DNA of 64,000 nt from Lateolabrax maculatus (lineage: Eukaryota; Chordata; Actinopteri; Acropomatiformes; Lateolabracidae): positions 6,086,501 to 6,150,500 of the forward strand of contig CM062196.1 of NCBI GenBank assembly GCA_031216445.1, given 5' to 3'. The translations under genes were made by a program, and so were the position numbers. Below, one piece after another: positions 18,378 through 32,719 of this stretch (position 1 is its first letter; each line of letters opens with the position of its first letter). The notes under the pieces are model-generated. The model made no database searches. It was not told the DNA's origin and worked only from the letters and a program-made list of their open reading frames with translations.

Positions 18378-19175
18378 GGATTGCCTGTTGTGCTCACTTA
18401 GCCTGCAATTACTAGTCTGCAGGTGTGCATGCTGTGGTGAGAAACGTGAAGGTGTCTGACCCATGTGGCAGTCTGGAGGGGGATTATTATGGTGATTTTG
18501 AACATTAACCAAAAAAAAAAAATCAGTTTCTTGTTAAAGGAAAAGATGCACCCCTCAAGTCTTAGAGTCAGTTTATCATAAACTCAATCAACTCTCAGTC
18601 CAGATGTCAGATGCCAAATGAAATCTTCTGCAAAAATGTGTGAAACCTGAGTTTTAGGAGGGTTTACCCTGCACAAGGCCCGCATCTCCGAAAGCTGGAC
18701 ATATCACCAGCCGGGCGATATGGAGATCACTGTTTAACCACATTGTTCACCAGGCTATACAAAGGGATATGGTGATTAGGCGTGAGGCAACGCCCATCTG
18801 ACAATGTGTTCTTAATACAATATGTGCTGCACTATAGGTTTCCTTACTGAGGCGGCAGTTTGAAAAAGCTTGACTTGTTGCATGCGTATAGTCCAAACAG
18901 TGCACTTTTATTTGTGATGTATGGATGTTTGTTTATTGTCAGCAGTCATATTGTATGTAGGTTGTCAATATAATTCATGGAAGGTTTTACTTTGTTAGTC
19001 ACACAGTTATTGACTGATTCTGATCATGACAAAACCCGAAGACTAAAGACGTGTTTTAGGAACTGAGATGCTTTATGGCCCTCCTAAAATTAATGAAGGA
19101 GGATATTTATTAGAAACAAAACAGCAGTATGAGTGTACTCGGTTGCCTAGTGAGGGTAGCTGCAATGTAGGGTAG

Positions 19176-19236
<61 letters not shown>

Positions 19237-22200
19237 AATGAATGGCAATGAGGGAAACGGTAGGACAGTTTCTGTGAAAGCCCCTGTCATTTCACATCAG
19301 AGTCACTTTACTTGGCTCACTGGTGCTAATGGTCCCCAGCCTCACTGGCGGCAGGGATATTGATTGAAAAGCTCGTTGCTGCTACCTTCAGCCACCACAT
19401 TTCATCTATCCTGAACGAGGTGCAAGTTACATTTGCATGCACATGTGCGCACCATCTGCACTCTGCCAAAACCCTTTCTCACATTTAAATTGTGAAATTT
19501 CTCTTATTTCATACAGAGATAGCAGTGGTTTGGTTTCTCGCCTATATTCTGCTCATGGGAGATGTCAGCTGTGATGAATGAAAAATTGGCAAAGTCTGAA
19601 GTGCAAGAGCATAAATAATATGATTGCAAAAACAGGACTGTAAAACTCACAGATGCATTCCAATGAATGCATGACCATTTATTGTCTCGGGCAGAATAAT
19701 AAGGGATTCAGCTGAATTGGATACTTTTGTTCATATTGAGATATCATTTTCTGCGAAAATGACATCTCATTATTATTGTTTGATTTAAAGTGCCGGTCTG
19801 CTGGCTGCACTGTGAAGAATCAACAAAATGACGTTTTCACATTATAAAGGTGTTTGTTCCACTGTTGAGGTTATTTGGTTTGTGGGTGAATGAAATGAGA
19901 TGGTAATGTTGCTGTTAATAATGGTAATCAATAATATGATCCATCTTTCTAAACTTATGACAGCTTTTTTTATTTGCACACAGAGAAAAGTGCCTTTTTA
20001 ATGATTGAATCTTTGTGCCTTTTTTTTGTATGTAACTGAAAAAGAATGGCTAACTACACTCACTATGTTGCTCATAACACATATTAAATGCATCACAAGC
20101 ACATTATTCAGTATTTATAGTTATTATGGCCATAAAAGCTAAGATGTCCCTTGTTCCTGGTGATGCAGATGTATCTAAACACAGAATCCCCAAAGTACCC
20201 AAACATGGTGTAATAGCTTTTGTGACTTCTATCAGAGTGTAGAAAGTTTTCTTTAAACTCTTATCTAGCCTACTGTTTACCACAGATAAGCCGCAGCTAT
20301 CAGTAATGCAGCTGTATGCGTCTCACCAGTCAAATTGTTTGCCCGAAACTCTTGGGTGTGTAACATATAAGATAATTATAATGCATGTAATTTTGCTAAT
20401 GTTACTGTAAATTTAAATTAATGCATACACACTCATTATTCACAGACTGTAATTATTAGGTACCTTTTTTTTTTGACCTGAGGAATTCTGAGAAATTTTT
20501 AGTCTTTTTTCTTTTTTTAAATCAGCCTTCTTGAGAATAAATCCTTTTGTTCATCGAGGTGGAAGTTAACTACAATTATGTGATCAATCACTTCCCTGTA
20601 GTCATGATGAGTGTTCGCTTGGTCAGATAAAATTATACCATCATGTTTGAAGGCTCTGCCTATAATTCTTCAGACGTGCCTGTGTTGAAATAATTACCCT
20701 CTCTCATTCACTGGTGATTGATTTCCAGCTCATAATTACCTCTGACGTTTCAACAGCCTTGCATGCAGATTAGGCTCCACCACAACACTACGTCTTAATG
20801 CTGTGTTACTAGTTCGGTATTAGACTGAGTCGAGAGAATCAAGCTTTACTCTCAAGAATCGACAAACATACTGGGTGACTTTAATTGCATTAGTCTGTTT
20901 TCTAACCTGAAAGATTAATGAGTGACTATCAGGAAATGGCTTTCTTATCTACTGCATGTTTGGCTGGATCCTGTCTATTTCCCCTGCCTTGATTCCCATA
21001 TTTTCAGCCTCCAAGACTTCCATTTGTTACTGCCAATTTACTGCCAACATGTATGAGGCAAGATTCAGCCGGTTGCAGTTAGAAGAAAAGCCCTGTCACT
21101 GCGTGTCATTTCTGTGAGTCAATTTGGAGTCATGCAGACATGAATCTACTGTAGTGAGTGGAGTGCAAATGATTGATTCTCTAATTTGAATGATTTTGTA
21201 ACAAGAAACATAAGTTCAGGTTGCATTATCATTAGTCAGGATAGTTATATGTGCTGCCAGTGAAAACTTGGACTTTGTCCAGGTCCTTTGGATTGTCAGG
21301 GGGGGAAAAAAGTTCAAAACTAAAATCTTTGGATCAGATACTGTGGAGTGCAGCAGGATAATTGATGTGGGAATTCAAAGGTGCTCTTAAATAAGTTGGG
21401 AGGAATCACTTGTTATTGTTTATCACTTTAGTTTCTTTTAAATGCTCTGGGATTTTGTTTTTGGTGTATTGGCCTCATCCATCAGGTTTGCTTTGAGTTC
21501 CCTGTTCCTCTGTTCCTCTAATCATTTTGTAGAGACACTGCAGGGGAGATTAACTAGTTGGTTCACACAATTTGATCATTATCCTCTCTGCCTTTTTAAA
21601 GGATGTGGCCATCAGTTTTTGTAACTGATTGTATGCGTTGTAGAGTTCATTATTGTTGAACTCCAGAAGTCAATATGGAAGGTAATACGTCTTAACATTT
21701 TGTGACGTTGCAGGAAACTTGTCCATTAGGCTGTGGCTTAAAAGCTTTATTATTAAGGGAAATGCTTGTCTAAATGGACTGCACAATTGTTCACTGCAGC
21801 ATTGTCTAAAAACACTCCAGCAAGGAGCCAAAGTTAATTATTCCATAATACTAAACGTTAGCCTGATAAGCTGAAACTGTTCACTATGCTGAATGCAGAG
21901 CTGCAGATTGTCAGATGACCTTTACTTTCTTCCTTATTTTGAACCCATTTAGGAATCGTAATGAAAAATGTAAGACCTCTGTTATGTCATGCCTTAGTTA
22001 CTTTGTGATGAGAAAAGATAGCAAATTATTTCCATAATGTCAAGCTTTTTCAGAATTTACATTTCTTTTCTCAAGGCAGACAGGAAGGCTTTCTTAAATA
22101 CTGCTATGAGCTTTGAATGCATTTCAGTCTTAGTGTGTATCAACAGATGATCTTAAGAATGGTTTGTGGTAGGTATTAACTCCTGCCTGGAAGAAGACTC

Positions 22201-24360
22201 ACTAAGTGTTTAGACAGCCCAGCCACACTGGGATGAATTCTGCATGCACAGAATAACTAACTTGAAAATATTTCCCTGGCGTGCTGACAGCATTTGAGTT
22301 TCCTGTCAAGCCCTCCTGACCTTAAGCATTGGTTGCAGAGTAGATGATGTTGCCTCTCTAAATAACTTATCTACAAATTTAAAGAAGATTTATGTTCGGC
22401 AGGAAGGAAGTGAGTGCAGATCTGCTGTGGATGAGTTCACAGTCAATTTTATTGTGGTACTTGTTGGAGACTGTTTTGCAGAGTGTCGTCACTGCTCAAT
22501 GTAGATGCTCTGATGCAAGTTTTGAGCTGCTGGCGTTCCTTGTGCCAATCAAAACTCACATGTTTTCGCTTGCTTGCATACTTTATTGATAGTTTTTCAG
22601 CACCAACTCAGGTAAAGGAGTTCAGGTGTCTAACACCTTTTGTGTGCAGAGGGTAAGAGGTTATTGCAAGACTCAAAAACCGTGTTTATGGTGCACATTT
22701 TTTGCCGTATATGTTTTTTAGTAAATATTGGCAAACATTTGTATTTTTGAAAGGGAATATATCAGAAGTTAGGCCATAATTCATCTTTACCTTCTTTTGA
22801 GAGTGACCTGAGCCACAAAACAAAATTCTAAGTGGCTGAAAGAGAGAAACAACTTTAGACACAAGTGGCCAAAATGAGTTTTCTCCACAGGATAACAGGT
22901 GTTCACTCACTGTGACAGAGTGAAGAGCTGAGCAATCGCAGTCAATGTGCTGCTCCTCCACGTTTAGCGGTGCACTTAACCCTCAAATTCACCTTACTCT
23001 AAGTTTTGTATCTCGAATGCAGATATCAAAGTGAAAAGGGCCAAGCATACATGCACACATGAAACGGATTTCTGTGGCGGTTAGAACAGGCAAAAGGTTG
23101 AGCTCAATGTCAAGCCAAAACTAGTTCAACTAGTTAATAAAGCCCAAAGATAATTGGCAAATTGTGAAAGTCTTGCTTCAGGAAATGGGTTAGTGGCTAG
23201 TTTAAGGTTTTTTATTACATTGTAGGTAATTACTGGTTATTGCTATAGGCTCAGGGCAGGTATAATTCAAGTATCTCAGAATAAAAGTGCATTTACTGCA
23301 CCATGGCTGAAGACAAGCTCAATACATTTTTATCAAAATGGCTTTGCACCTGTCTCTCTGACAGTGCCAACTCCATGTAACTTCATCTCCTCAATAGATA
23401 TTTACAGTCACATTACCCAGTAGATCAATGACATTTTCGCAGCATACTCGACAACAACAGGGTGAAGCAACTTCACAAATGAAACCCTATTCTGCCACAG
23501 CTTTAAGGTTTAAACCTTAAAACTCTGGAAAGCTCAAATATCAGTCCAGATGAATAGCTCTGATCAGATTCATAAGAGCTTGATTAGCCAAGCTGAAACA
23601 ATGTTATGCGAGTGTTGCTGAAATTGGTTGAAAAAATTGAAAAAGTACAGCACTTTTACTTTTTGCAGTGCCATTGGTTTGGTATTATTGGTCAGAAATA
23701 GATCCAGCAGCCATGACAAGTAGTGATTTTGCTGAACTCTGTTCATCTGCTTCATAAAATGTTGCGGTCCCCCGGTAGCTGCCGTTCGGTGGCTTTTTCT
23801 CTGAATCATAACCTGAACTTCAGGTTGTGCTGGCAGTCTCTGACTCACAGTGAAAACAAACTTAATTGCCTGAAAAGAAAATCCCCTTCTGATCCTCTCT
23901 CACTTTTTACCTTTCTGCCACTGTTTTTACTGAAGCAAGAAGACCTGAGTTCATAACAAGCGATCAAGGCGGTGATGTGTGATTTTAGCTTCATCAACTA
24001 AATGAACTTGGGTTTAAATCCACCGTGAAATGATTACTAAACCTGACACCTTTTACTGGTACTGCTCAGGCACTGTGATGACTTAAAGTGTAGCCATTAT
24101 CTGTTTTGGAAGTGCCAGTTGATACTTACTGTATCTTATAATGGTACACTGAGGTAAGCAGTTACTGTAAGTTATGCTTACTGAGCCTGGAAAATAATGG
24201 TTATTAAAAAGGGCTAAAATCTGTCAAAACAAGTGTAAAAGGCCTAGGTGTCAATTCAAGCCTGGAGACAGGATGGAAAATTCTGCTCCACAGACACAGT
24301 ATTTAGGTCAGGTTTTTATAGACGTAATATTTAGGTTCAGTCCTCGCAGTTTATATGTCT
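18378..24360. other. ddah1 intron 1, first part
   Basis: AT-rich sequence with no gene. It contains a long (GT)27 at 19178-19232 followed by three TGAA units, a 15-base hairpin with one mismatch at 19737-19769 (loop TGC), and a perfect 20-base palindrome at 23502-23521. Confidence 0.5.
19178..19244. repeat. (GT)27 plus (TGAA)3 microsatellite
   Basis: About 27 GT units run directly into three TGAA units; a compound microsatellite. Confidence 0.95.
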
Positions 24361-25210
24361 ATGCGGGCCCCTTTCTGGTCATGCCTCATGTAGCCGCCCC
24401 CAAACTAACACCAGACAGCACAGAAGCCTTGTTTTGACTAGACGGCCTGCAGATGCAGATTCCTCGCCGTCCTCCCCGCTCTTATATGACTTCCCCAACG
24501 GAAACAACCTGGTTTCCTTCAGGGAGGCTTGACATCCGCGTGTGAACCGGGGTGGAGGGTGAGACACCTGGAGCCCGCCAGCAGCATGTGGGCCGGGGTC
24601 AACGTGCCATCCCCAACTGTCTGTCACATTCCTACCACATTTAACCTGCCCTTCCTCTCACTGTTTGTCTGTCTGACTTCTCGTCTGGCGTGTTCATTCG
24701 TAACGTTGCAGTGCCGCTGCCTCTCCCGTCCTCTGTCGATCGTTCAGTTTCTTACAAAGGATGTCGTCAAATCATGAGGTCTTTTAGGGTCTTACTGAGG
24801 CTGATTACATTTACATTTAACAAGCTGAAATTCAGGATCATTGTTGCCCCGAGTCAACCACTCAACAGTGTAGATGGACTTTGCCTCTTGTGTGTACGAG
24901 GAAGTCTTACGTAAAGAACATGAATAGACCGGGCAGCTCCCCCCCCCCCCCCCCCCAAGCCTGCTGTCACCTTGGACCCTGCCCCCTTTTGTCCACGGGT
25001 TCCTCCACCGAAACCCCACCAACCCAGCGCGGTGCAGCAGCCCACGAGACAGCTGTGCTACACTCGTGTACAGGAACTCCTCTCAGCCTCGCAGGATGAC
25101 CGGGTCATGCTCAGCCGTCACCGTGGGTGTGTGAATGTCTGGTTTGGTATGTGAGACAGAGCAGAGGAAGACACAGGAAGTGGGCCCGGCACAGTGGTGT
25201 TGAGAAAAGT
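24360..25210. other. GC- and CpG-richer block in ddah1 intron 1
   Basis: Base composition changes from AT-rich to GC-rich, with repeated CpG words (CCGCGTGTGAACCGGGG, GCGTGTTCATTCGTAACG) and a C18 run at 24939-24956. Frames here show no protein-like pattern. It may be a regulatory block or an alternative promoter; this is undecided. Confidence 0.35.
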
Positions 25211-28200
25211 CGCGCTAAGGTCAGAGAGGACACAGCATTAACTGAGACAAAAGCCCTTTTTTCTTTTGAAGGTTTGGGATTAAAAGTTAATTTCTAATAA
25301 AATGTTAGGATCTTTTCTTCTTTTTCTCCCTTTCCAGCTTTTGTCTGCTGTCTGAATCAGATCCATTTTTGTGTAAAAATACAAAGTAAGAAACATGGCT
25401 ACCAGAGACACATTACATTTGCTTAAATGTAATTTAATGTAAAACAATAGATTGCTCTTAAGAATTTTCCAAGGATGTTTGTACTTTATTCAAAGAATGG
25501 GCACCCATGCCCCTTCTTTAGTGGAGCACGTGGTTTAGTAATGTTTCACCTGTGATTATAAATGATTGCTCTCAGTCTTGGGCCGAAACTAGAGTTTTAC
25601 ATCTCAGGCCTTGTTATTTATTCAATTCTGAAGTGCAGCCTTGTTGAACTTTGGTTTCCATGAGTGCTGATGAGAGTAAATATACAAACCCGCGAGCACC
25701 TGCTCATCAAAACATACCATCCATAGCTAAAGAAATACTGATGTTTTTGGATTTCTGATGAACATATTAAAGTGTTAAAGTGTTAGTGACAAAAGCTCTC
25801 AAATACTAAGTTTTTGGTTGCATGCTTTTGGAATCTTATTCATATTTATTTTGTAGTACTCCAAGATGTTGTTGGAAGAACAACATCTCTAATACTGAGG
25901 ACTCAGTGGATGCAGTGGGATTGCGTTTATGTACTTAGAAGTGGCCCTCACTGAACCACAAAAACTGGTAATACCATGATCACTTCTGCCACATTCTGCT
26001 GCTTCCTGTAAACAAAGCAGTCAAGACTAATTGAGATAAATCTCTGCAAGATCTTATAATCTCTCTGTCTCTCTATGTTCTGTCTCTCTTTCCTCTGTCA
26101 CTCTTTGACTTCTCACTCTCACCCCCATCCCTTTATTCTCACTCTTATAAAAACAACACACTCCCCGAGAGATACAAACTGTCAACACCAGCTTCATTGA
26201 TTGCTGGAGATGCAGAGCCAAAAGAATCTTGCAGGCTATAACCATCAGTCTTTCCTGTCAGTCCAATTGACAGTTATGGATAAATGCCCAGTTTCCTCTG
26301 CTGCCACCGAACAACAACAGTCTTAACAGCCTTCATTTTATCTCAAGGCCTGTTAATGGGATTTGGCTACCACCTCTGGTGCTAAAAATGAGATATACCT
26401 GTGTCTGAGGAAGCGGTGCACCTGCTGCCCTTATTCTGCATTAACGTTCAGGAAATTGTTGATAAGATACTCGTGTGATGTACTGTATGTACCTTCACCT
26501 CGCAGACATCATGTGTGAACCAGATTTTAATGGCAATCCAGCCTGTAGTTGAAATATTTCCGTCTGGATCAACTGGCATAGCTCAAGACTACAAACATAC
26601 ACTGTTTATAGCTTTTTTCAAATGTAAGGACTTTCTGCATGTGTCTCTTTTATATCACTATGAATTTTGACTTTGTAAACCTTTTTGACTGATCTGACAA
26701 AACAACTTGGGATGTGGAGAATTGTGACATTCACTGTATCATTAGGTGCAGCAGTAACTGGATATTGAAAAGCAGACATGTGATTTGCTGGTTGACAAAG
26801 ATGACTATTATTTGTGAACTGATGTATCAATGGAAGTAGCCTTGGAATGTAAGTGAAAAGTTGAATATGAAAATGTCGGAAGGCGTCCTTCCTCCCCAGT
26901 GTGTGACTACAGGTGGGAGCCTGTCAAAACACTCCTCATTATCCTACTCGTAATTATCACCAGGAGGTTGACGTGATTGTGTTTTTCCTCAGTTGGTGGT
27001 TTGAAATTGACAGAACATCAAAGGAACCCACCATCAGACTACTTACTTAAATCGTCTACTTTCCAATGAGCTCATGCCAGCTGAAATAATCTAATTCTGC
27101 ACACGATTCAGACATGTAGTGCAGGCATGGCTCAGTGCAGTGGTGGAAGAACATTGAAACTGTTTAGGTTTTGGCACCGTGCGTCTGTGTGAAACAGAGC
27201 AGTGCTCCTGGTACCTTGGAGCTACATCAAGAGTGAAGTAAGCGGTGAAGACAAGACCAATTGTATCGTGATGGTAACAAAATAAAGGGAAATAAAGTCA
27301 CAAATTGAAATTTACCTTTTTTTAAGGATTTCAAACTAGTTTTAAAGAGATCTGTGGCACTTTTTCCTCGTCCGTCCCTGTAACTTTAGGCCTTCCATGT
27401 CAGTTCCACTCGGGTTATTTCAGAGCGAACTGCCTCGGAGACACTGTGCAAATTATAAACTCTTCACCCCTTCGCCTCACATTACTTGGAGGGGCTGGGT
27501 TTGTATTTACATGTCAAGATTAAGCCAGTGTGAACCAGACCCCTGACGCATGATGACACACTGCTATGATGCCCACATCCGTTTCAACATGCACCTTAAA
27601 ATAAATGCCCTTTTGCACCCTTTAGTCATTCACAGTATAACTAGTCTTTGCTTAAACCATGGAAAACCAAAACATGCCAGCAGAGCTAACCCATAGTGGT
27701 TTGCATATGAATGTGAACCAAATTCCACACGTAGGAAAGCTTTCACCTGCAGACGTACCTTTTTGCTGATGTAGACAGTAAGCACACATTCGGTTGTGTC
27801 AATTTCATCTCTCATTGTTGGATGGCATCCTGGAAGGACAAGCTAAAGCAAGGCTCAGTCATATTTTGTACACCGCTGTAGCGGTGAATATGCAAAGCGT
27901 CCAGAGCCCTGCCCAAGCAAAAACACTGTCTTCACATCTGCTCAGCTCTCAGAACATACAGCCAATATTGTTTCAAACGTATCTTTCTGACGGGAATATG
28001 AAGCGATTTCACGTCTGCAGCACGCTCCAGTATGTACTTTGTTCCTGTCATCATACCTCTCATGTTGTCTTAATTTTTCTTGCCAGTTTCTTGTTTTCTC
28101 TGTCCCGAACAAACCTGTTGTAGTGCTGCAGATTTATAGAGATTTAACCTGAAACTCACCAGGAATGCATCCTTCTGCCCTTGTTGACATATTCACTAAT

Positions 28201-29155
28201 CACAAACTGATGATAATTCATCATCAATGTGAATACTTTGCCTTTGATGCAGGCTTCACGTGTCTTCTTTTAATTTTTGGCTCATCCATCACAGCGTGGA
28301 ACAAATATTCCTGTCACTGCGTGAACTTCTTCTGCACTCTGCCTCGCTGGAAAGACCTATTCATCGATCTTTGATGAAAGTGATATATCTCAGATGCTGT
28401 TTTCGGTCCAGGTCCACCCTTTCTGAGTTAGCATTTTTCTCTGCACCATCATTCAGTCTGACTAGTGCCGTTTGCAGAGTCGTTTTTAATTATGCCAAAG
28501 TCCGGGGCATTCTCAAATTGAGTTTAACAGTGAGTGAATGTTGGCCAAAGTAATGAGGGAATCTCAGCTGTTGAACAATATGTGGTCTGGTTGTACCCGT
28601 GGGTTTTATTTTCATGTTTCTGGGCAGGATGCTGTGCTGTGTCACTGTCAGACTCCTGAATCGTTTGAAGTAAGTGGGATTAACAGAGGCCATGCTAATG
28701 ATCCAGTGATTTAGAGGATTCAGGAAGATAACATTCATCGTGCACTGAATGCTCTTTGTGCAGAAGGGCTCATGCTGAAGTGAGGAGTCTTCTTTTCATT
28801 TCTTTTCATGAGTCCTTAGAAGGAATAAGACATGAGCTGATATCAATATTCTGATACTGAAGCCATTTTAAATTATATTACAACTGTTCTGTTGGAGAGT
28901 CTGTCCTCTCAGTCTGAAACCTCTCTGGATTACTTGGGTATTAGCATATCTTTGGGAATGTGCATAGATTTCAAATCCCATTACAGGTATTTAATTAAAT
29001 TTAAAATGTCTAAACTGAAGATTTAGTTAAAGCTGCAGCAATTATTTTGATATTAACAATGTGTCAAGTGACAGTCTGTAATGTGGAGGTGGTTCGCTCG
29101 TTGCGATGAATCCACAAAATTATAACCAACCAGCTCTATGAAGCATTTTAGCATC
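25211..29155. other. ddah1 intron 1, 25.2-29.2 kb
   Basis: No gene, no clear repeat. A pyrimidine-rich TCTCTC/TGTCTC segment lies at 26060-26126. Otherwise I see nothing distinctive. Confidence 0.45.
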
Positions 29156-29445
29156 TTTCAGCTCATTGTTTTGATTTTATGGCCCGTAACTTTACTGTTT
29201 TGGTTCAGTCTCTTCACTGTCATCGACCCATTTCCAGTCCCAGCAGGTGGATGTTTCCAGATTAAAAAAGTTACGACAACTGTATTATCCTCTACCTGCC
29301 CAGCACCAAACAGCAGACAGACAAAGTTAGGGACGAGCACACAAACATGTGGAGCATTTAGCATCTAAAGAGCCAGATGTTTCCCTCAAGAGTTGGTGGA
29401 GACCAAACCAGAGCTAAAAGGAGAGTGAATATTGTACTTACATCT
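29156..29445 (+). repeat. Interspersed repeat, family C, copy 1 (plus)
   Basis: Blocks AACTTTACTGTTTTGGTTCA (29189-29208), GTGGAGCATTTAGC (29349-29362) and TGGAGACCAAA (29397-29407) recur in the same order on the minus strand of 49725-50120, so two inverted copies lie 20 kb apart in one intron. No coding capacity is seen; I recognise the family as common in percomorph fish. Confidence 0.8.
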
Positions 29446-31856
29446 GTGGAAAAAGATTAAAAAGTCATTACAAAAATTACTCCACCATTTAACATTGCAT
29501 TCCTATAACATTATTGGACTCACAATGGAAGGTGAGTCCATGGAAAGTTTTTTATAAATAATCAAGATCGGTGAAGTATTATCAGCTCCTTCGGTAGCCA
29601 CAAAAGGCTAATACATTTTCACATATGCAGTAGTACTCCCCAAAGTCTGTAAACTGACTGTGTAAAGTCCCCATTCAATTTTAATTCAGTACTGAAGCAG
29701 ACATTTTTATGCTTACTGCTTGATGGATTGCATGAATTGATCCGCGCAATGTGTCTATTTGCGTGTGTGTATTAAACAATTACTCACGTCTTTCGCTCAC
29801 ACAAACATGCTTCCTGTGTGTGCATGTGAGTCCGTTCGCTCTCAGACACAGGAGGTGAGACTCAGGTGTCTAGTTTCCACATGAGGGTGAGTCAGGAGAC
29901 AGTATGTGTCGACTGGGTGCCACAATGTTCCCAGTGTCAGGAGGAGGCAGGAGGCCGCGGGGAGAGTGCTCGTCTGTTGCATCTCTTGCACCTACGTGTA
30001 ATTTGTGCATGTGTACAGTAGTGTGTCTCAGTTACATGTGTTCTGTGTTGTTGACATGAAACAACCTTTTAAAGGGTCATTTCGCATTTCTGCTGCCACG
30101 GTAAAACAATGGAGGTGAATGGAATTTTGTTTATGGTGCTCAAGACAAAAAATCATGTATTTTGACACACACTGTTACGCTGAATAATCCAGAGGTTATT
30201 TACAGAAGAAAATTGTCTAAACTGGGGGAAACTTTATTCACTGCCAGGATTAAAATTAACATCTATCTGCCAATATTTTGTCAATACTTTTGTTTTATTC
30301 ATGTGGCCAAGATTATTGGTACGAGCTCATAAATAAAACCCTTAACTCTCTTTCACACTCGCCAGTAAGTACCCTACAGCAGTGGCCCATGGCACGGCCT
30401 ACACTTGGCAATTACCGTGATACGTGGTGATTTATATGCATGTCGGCATTGACGTTCACCAGAACTGAAGTGATTTGAAATACGTCTGCCAATGTTCCCA
30501 ACTCCTCTGATGCCATACTTCACTTATCTAATTGACAGAGAGACTGGCAGAAAGAAGCGCTCAGACTTGAAGAAGCCATCGCAGCCAAAACATTCAAGTA
30601 TCCATCATTAACTGCATATTTTCAGAGATGTTTGATATGTCGGATTGCAGTTTGATGATTCTTGTATTCGGCAGCTTTGGACACGTTCACAAACAGGCTA
30701 TAAAAACTTGACACGTTAGCCGTATTGTGAAAAAGGTTAAAGAAATAGGAGAAAAACAATTCACAGACCAAAGTTTCTTTTTATTTTTTATAATTTGAAT
30801 GTTGTGTAAATTGACGGTGGTGTTAAAGATGACTGTATGTGTGTGCATCATGTACGCATTCACATGTGTATGATGAGTAAGAGTGTGTGTGGATGTGTGA
30901 GAGGTCCGGAGGGGCAGGGCAGGTATCGGGGCTGGGCAGGGAGGTGTGTGTTGCCTCCCCTGTCTGCCCTCGGCTGTCACAGTGTGGTGTGATGTCCGCT
31001 CTCAGTCTGTTCTCACGCCAAGGATCATACTGAAAACACACACTTCTTCTCCACCGGCCAATCTCCTGAGTCACGCACAGAGCAGCCGCAGAGCCAGCAG
31101 AAATGTGTCAGTGCTGAAACGATTAAGTGATTAATACAGTTGTCGAAAATAATTTGTTGATTAAGTGTTTTATTGGGCTGTTGGTTGGACAAAAATCAAG
31201 AAATGAGAAGATGACACCTCGGGCTCTGGGAAATTGTGATGGTCACATTTTGTATCACGTCTTTGACATACAGGTCAAAGGCTTGATTGACACACACACT
31301 CTTGTGTAAGATGGATGAAGCTACTGTCTGAAAGCATGCAGGGATACTTCTTTTTTTTATTGCCAGCAGCTGAAGGACTAAACCTTTATTTCTTACCTCC
31401 ATTATTGTACTATTGGATTAGGCACACTAGACATTTAAACCATTACTTCCCCTTAGAGACAACTTTCATTTGTCTAAATTAAATCTCTAATAGATGAGAT
31501 GTGGCTTTTGGCAAAAGACTTTTGGGAAGTTAGGTAGTTCTTGACAGAAATTTCTCCAGTACCAGTCATGACCTTATGTTAGCCACATATTACAGCATTA
31601 CTGCACTCCACCATACAGCAGTCACTGTTCTGTACAAGGAAACATGAAATGTTGTAAGTTGGGAATTCAGCCGGTGATTTCAACCATCATTTTTTATGTT
31701 GATTTGCTTCTGGAAAACAAACTTAGATCATCTGTATCAATTTTGTCTCAGGTATTGATTCTTTTAGCTGCAGATAAATTTGCCCTTGTGCTGTGACTCA
31801 GAAATATGCCCGCCCATGTATCATGACCTAAAAAACTACTCTACTGCTACATTAAG

Positions 31857-31902
<46 letters not shown>

Positions 31903-32547
31903 CGGTGCAATGGCATCATATTCAACAGGGGCCTTATTTATATGCAACATATTAGATGAGTTAATAAACATTTGATTAACACCTTACCTCATTACTCTTA
32001 AGTGGTAAAGTGAGAAAGACAACATGTTATTGGCTATTGAAAGATACATATAGCCACATGTACTTGAAGTAACTCTTGAAAATGACAGTGATGATGTTGC
32101 ACATAAGTGACCTTCATCAGCATCAGCACTATTTTCTGAGTGTGGTCTCAAAGAGGTCTGCCTTTAGGAATCCTTCTCTAATCTCTGCGTATGTTAAGAG
32201 GCAACACTGCTTGTTACATAGCAGCTCGGTTTTGTGTGTGTGCATTACGTGTGTGTATGGATGGGGGGAATTCAAGTTCAGGGCTGTGAAAATTGTAACA
32301 TTTGGGCCACGGCATGGCGGGTGTCAGTTACATAAGACCCCCTTTCCATTGTGTAACTGTGTTTATTTAGTTTTCCAGCAAATACTTTAGTAAAGAGGTG
32401 AATCTCGTAGAAAGACTCAGGAGGATACACAGGCCTCAGAGGTGGAGCGAATGAAGTATTTTGTTGGCACTGTACTTGGAAAAAAGACATCAACAGTGTT
32501 GGGAAACGCTCTTGGGACTGCACGGGGAGGTGCAACATAGATTTGTG
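29446..32547. other. ddah1 intron 1, 29.4-32.5 kb
   Basis: No gene. About 30072-30245 (with ACAATGGAGGTGAATGG) resembles a known fish interspersed repeat. A fragment of repeat family B lies at 31108-31190 and an (AC)18(TA)4 microsatellite at 31858-31902. The rest is unremarkable. Confidence 0.5.
31858..31902. repeat. (AC)18(TA)4 microsatellite
   Basis: AC units followed by a short TA run. Confidence 0.95.
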
Positions 32548-32573
32548 TTTTTTTTTTTTTTTTTTTTTTTTTT
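32548..32573. repeat. T26 homopolymer
   Basis: An uninterrupted run of 26 T, 146 bases upstream of the long hairpin. Confidence 0.9.
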
Positions 32574-32719
32574 CATTCATGTAGGAAATGCTATGCTAGT
32601 GCTTTTACTGTTTATAGTGTTTTTTTACTGTCATTGTGGAAAGATGTTCTTAGATTCCTCTCCTGTGTCATGCTATGGCAGGATAACTTACCATTATTTG
32701 GTACTATATTGCTTTTGTA

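Noticed and set aside
17782..18512. Long minus-strand frames and two extra plus-strand frames around ddah1 exon 1
   Set aside because: GC-rich third positions keep all frames open; only the 17959-18252 frame encodes the conserved DDAH1 sequence.
29026..29065. Possible extra end of repeat family B (GCTGCAGCAATTATTTT)
   Set aside because: Too short to separate from chance.
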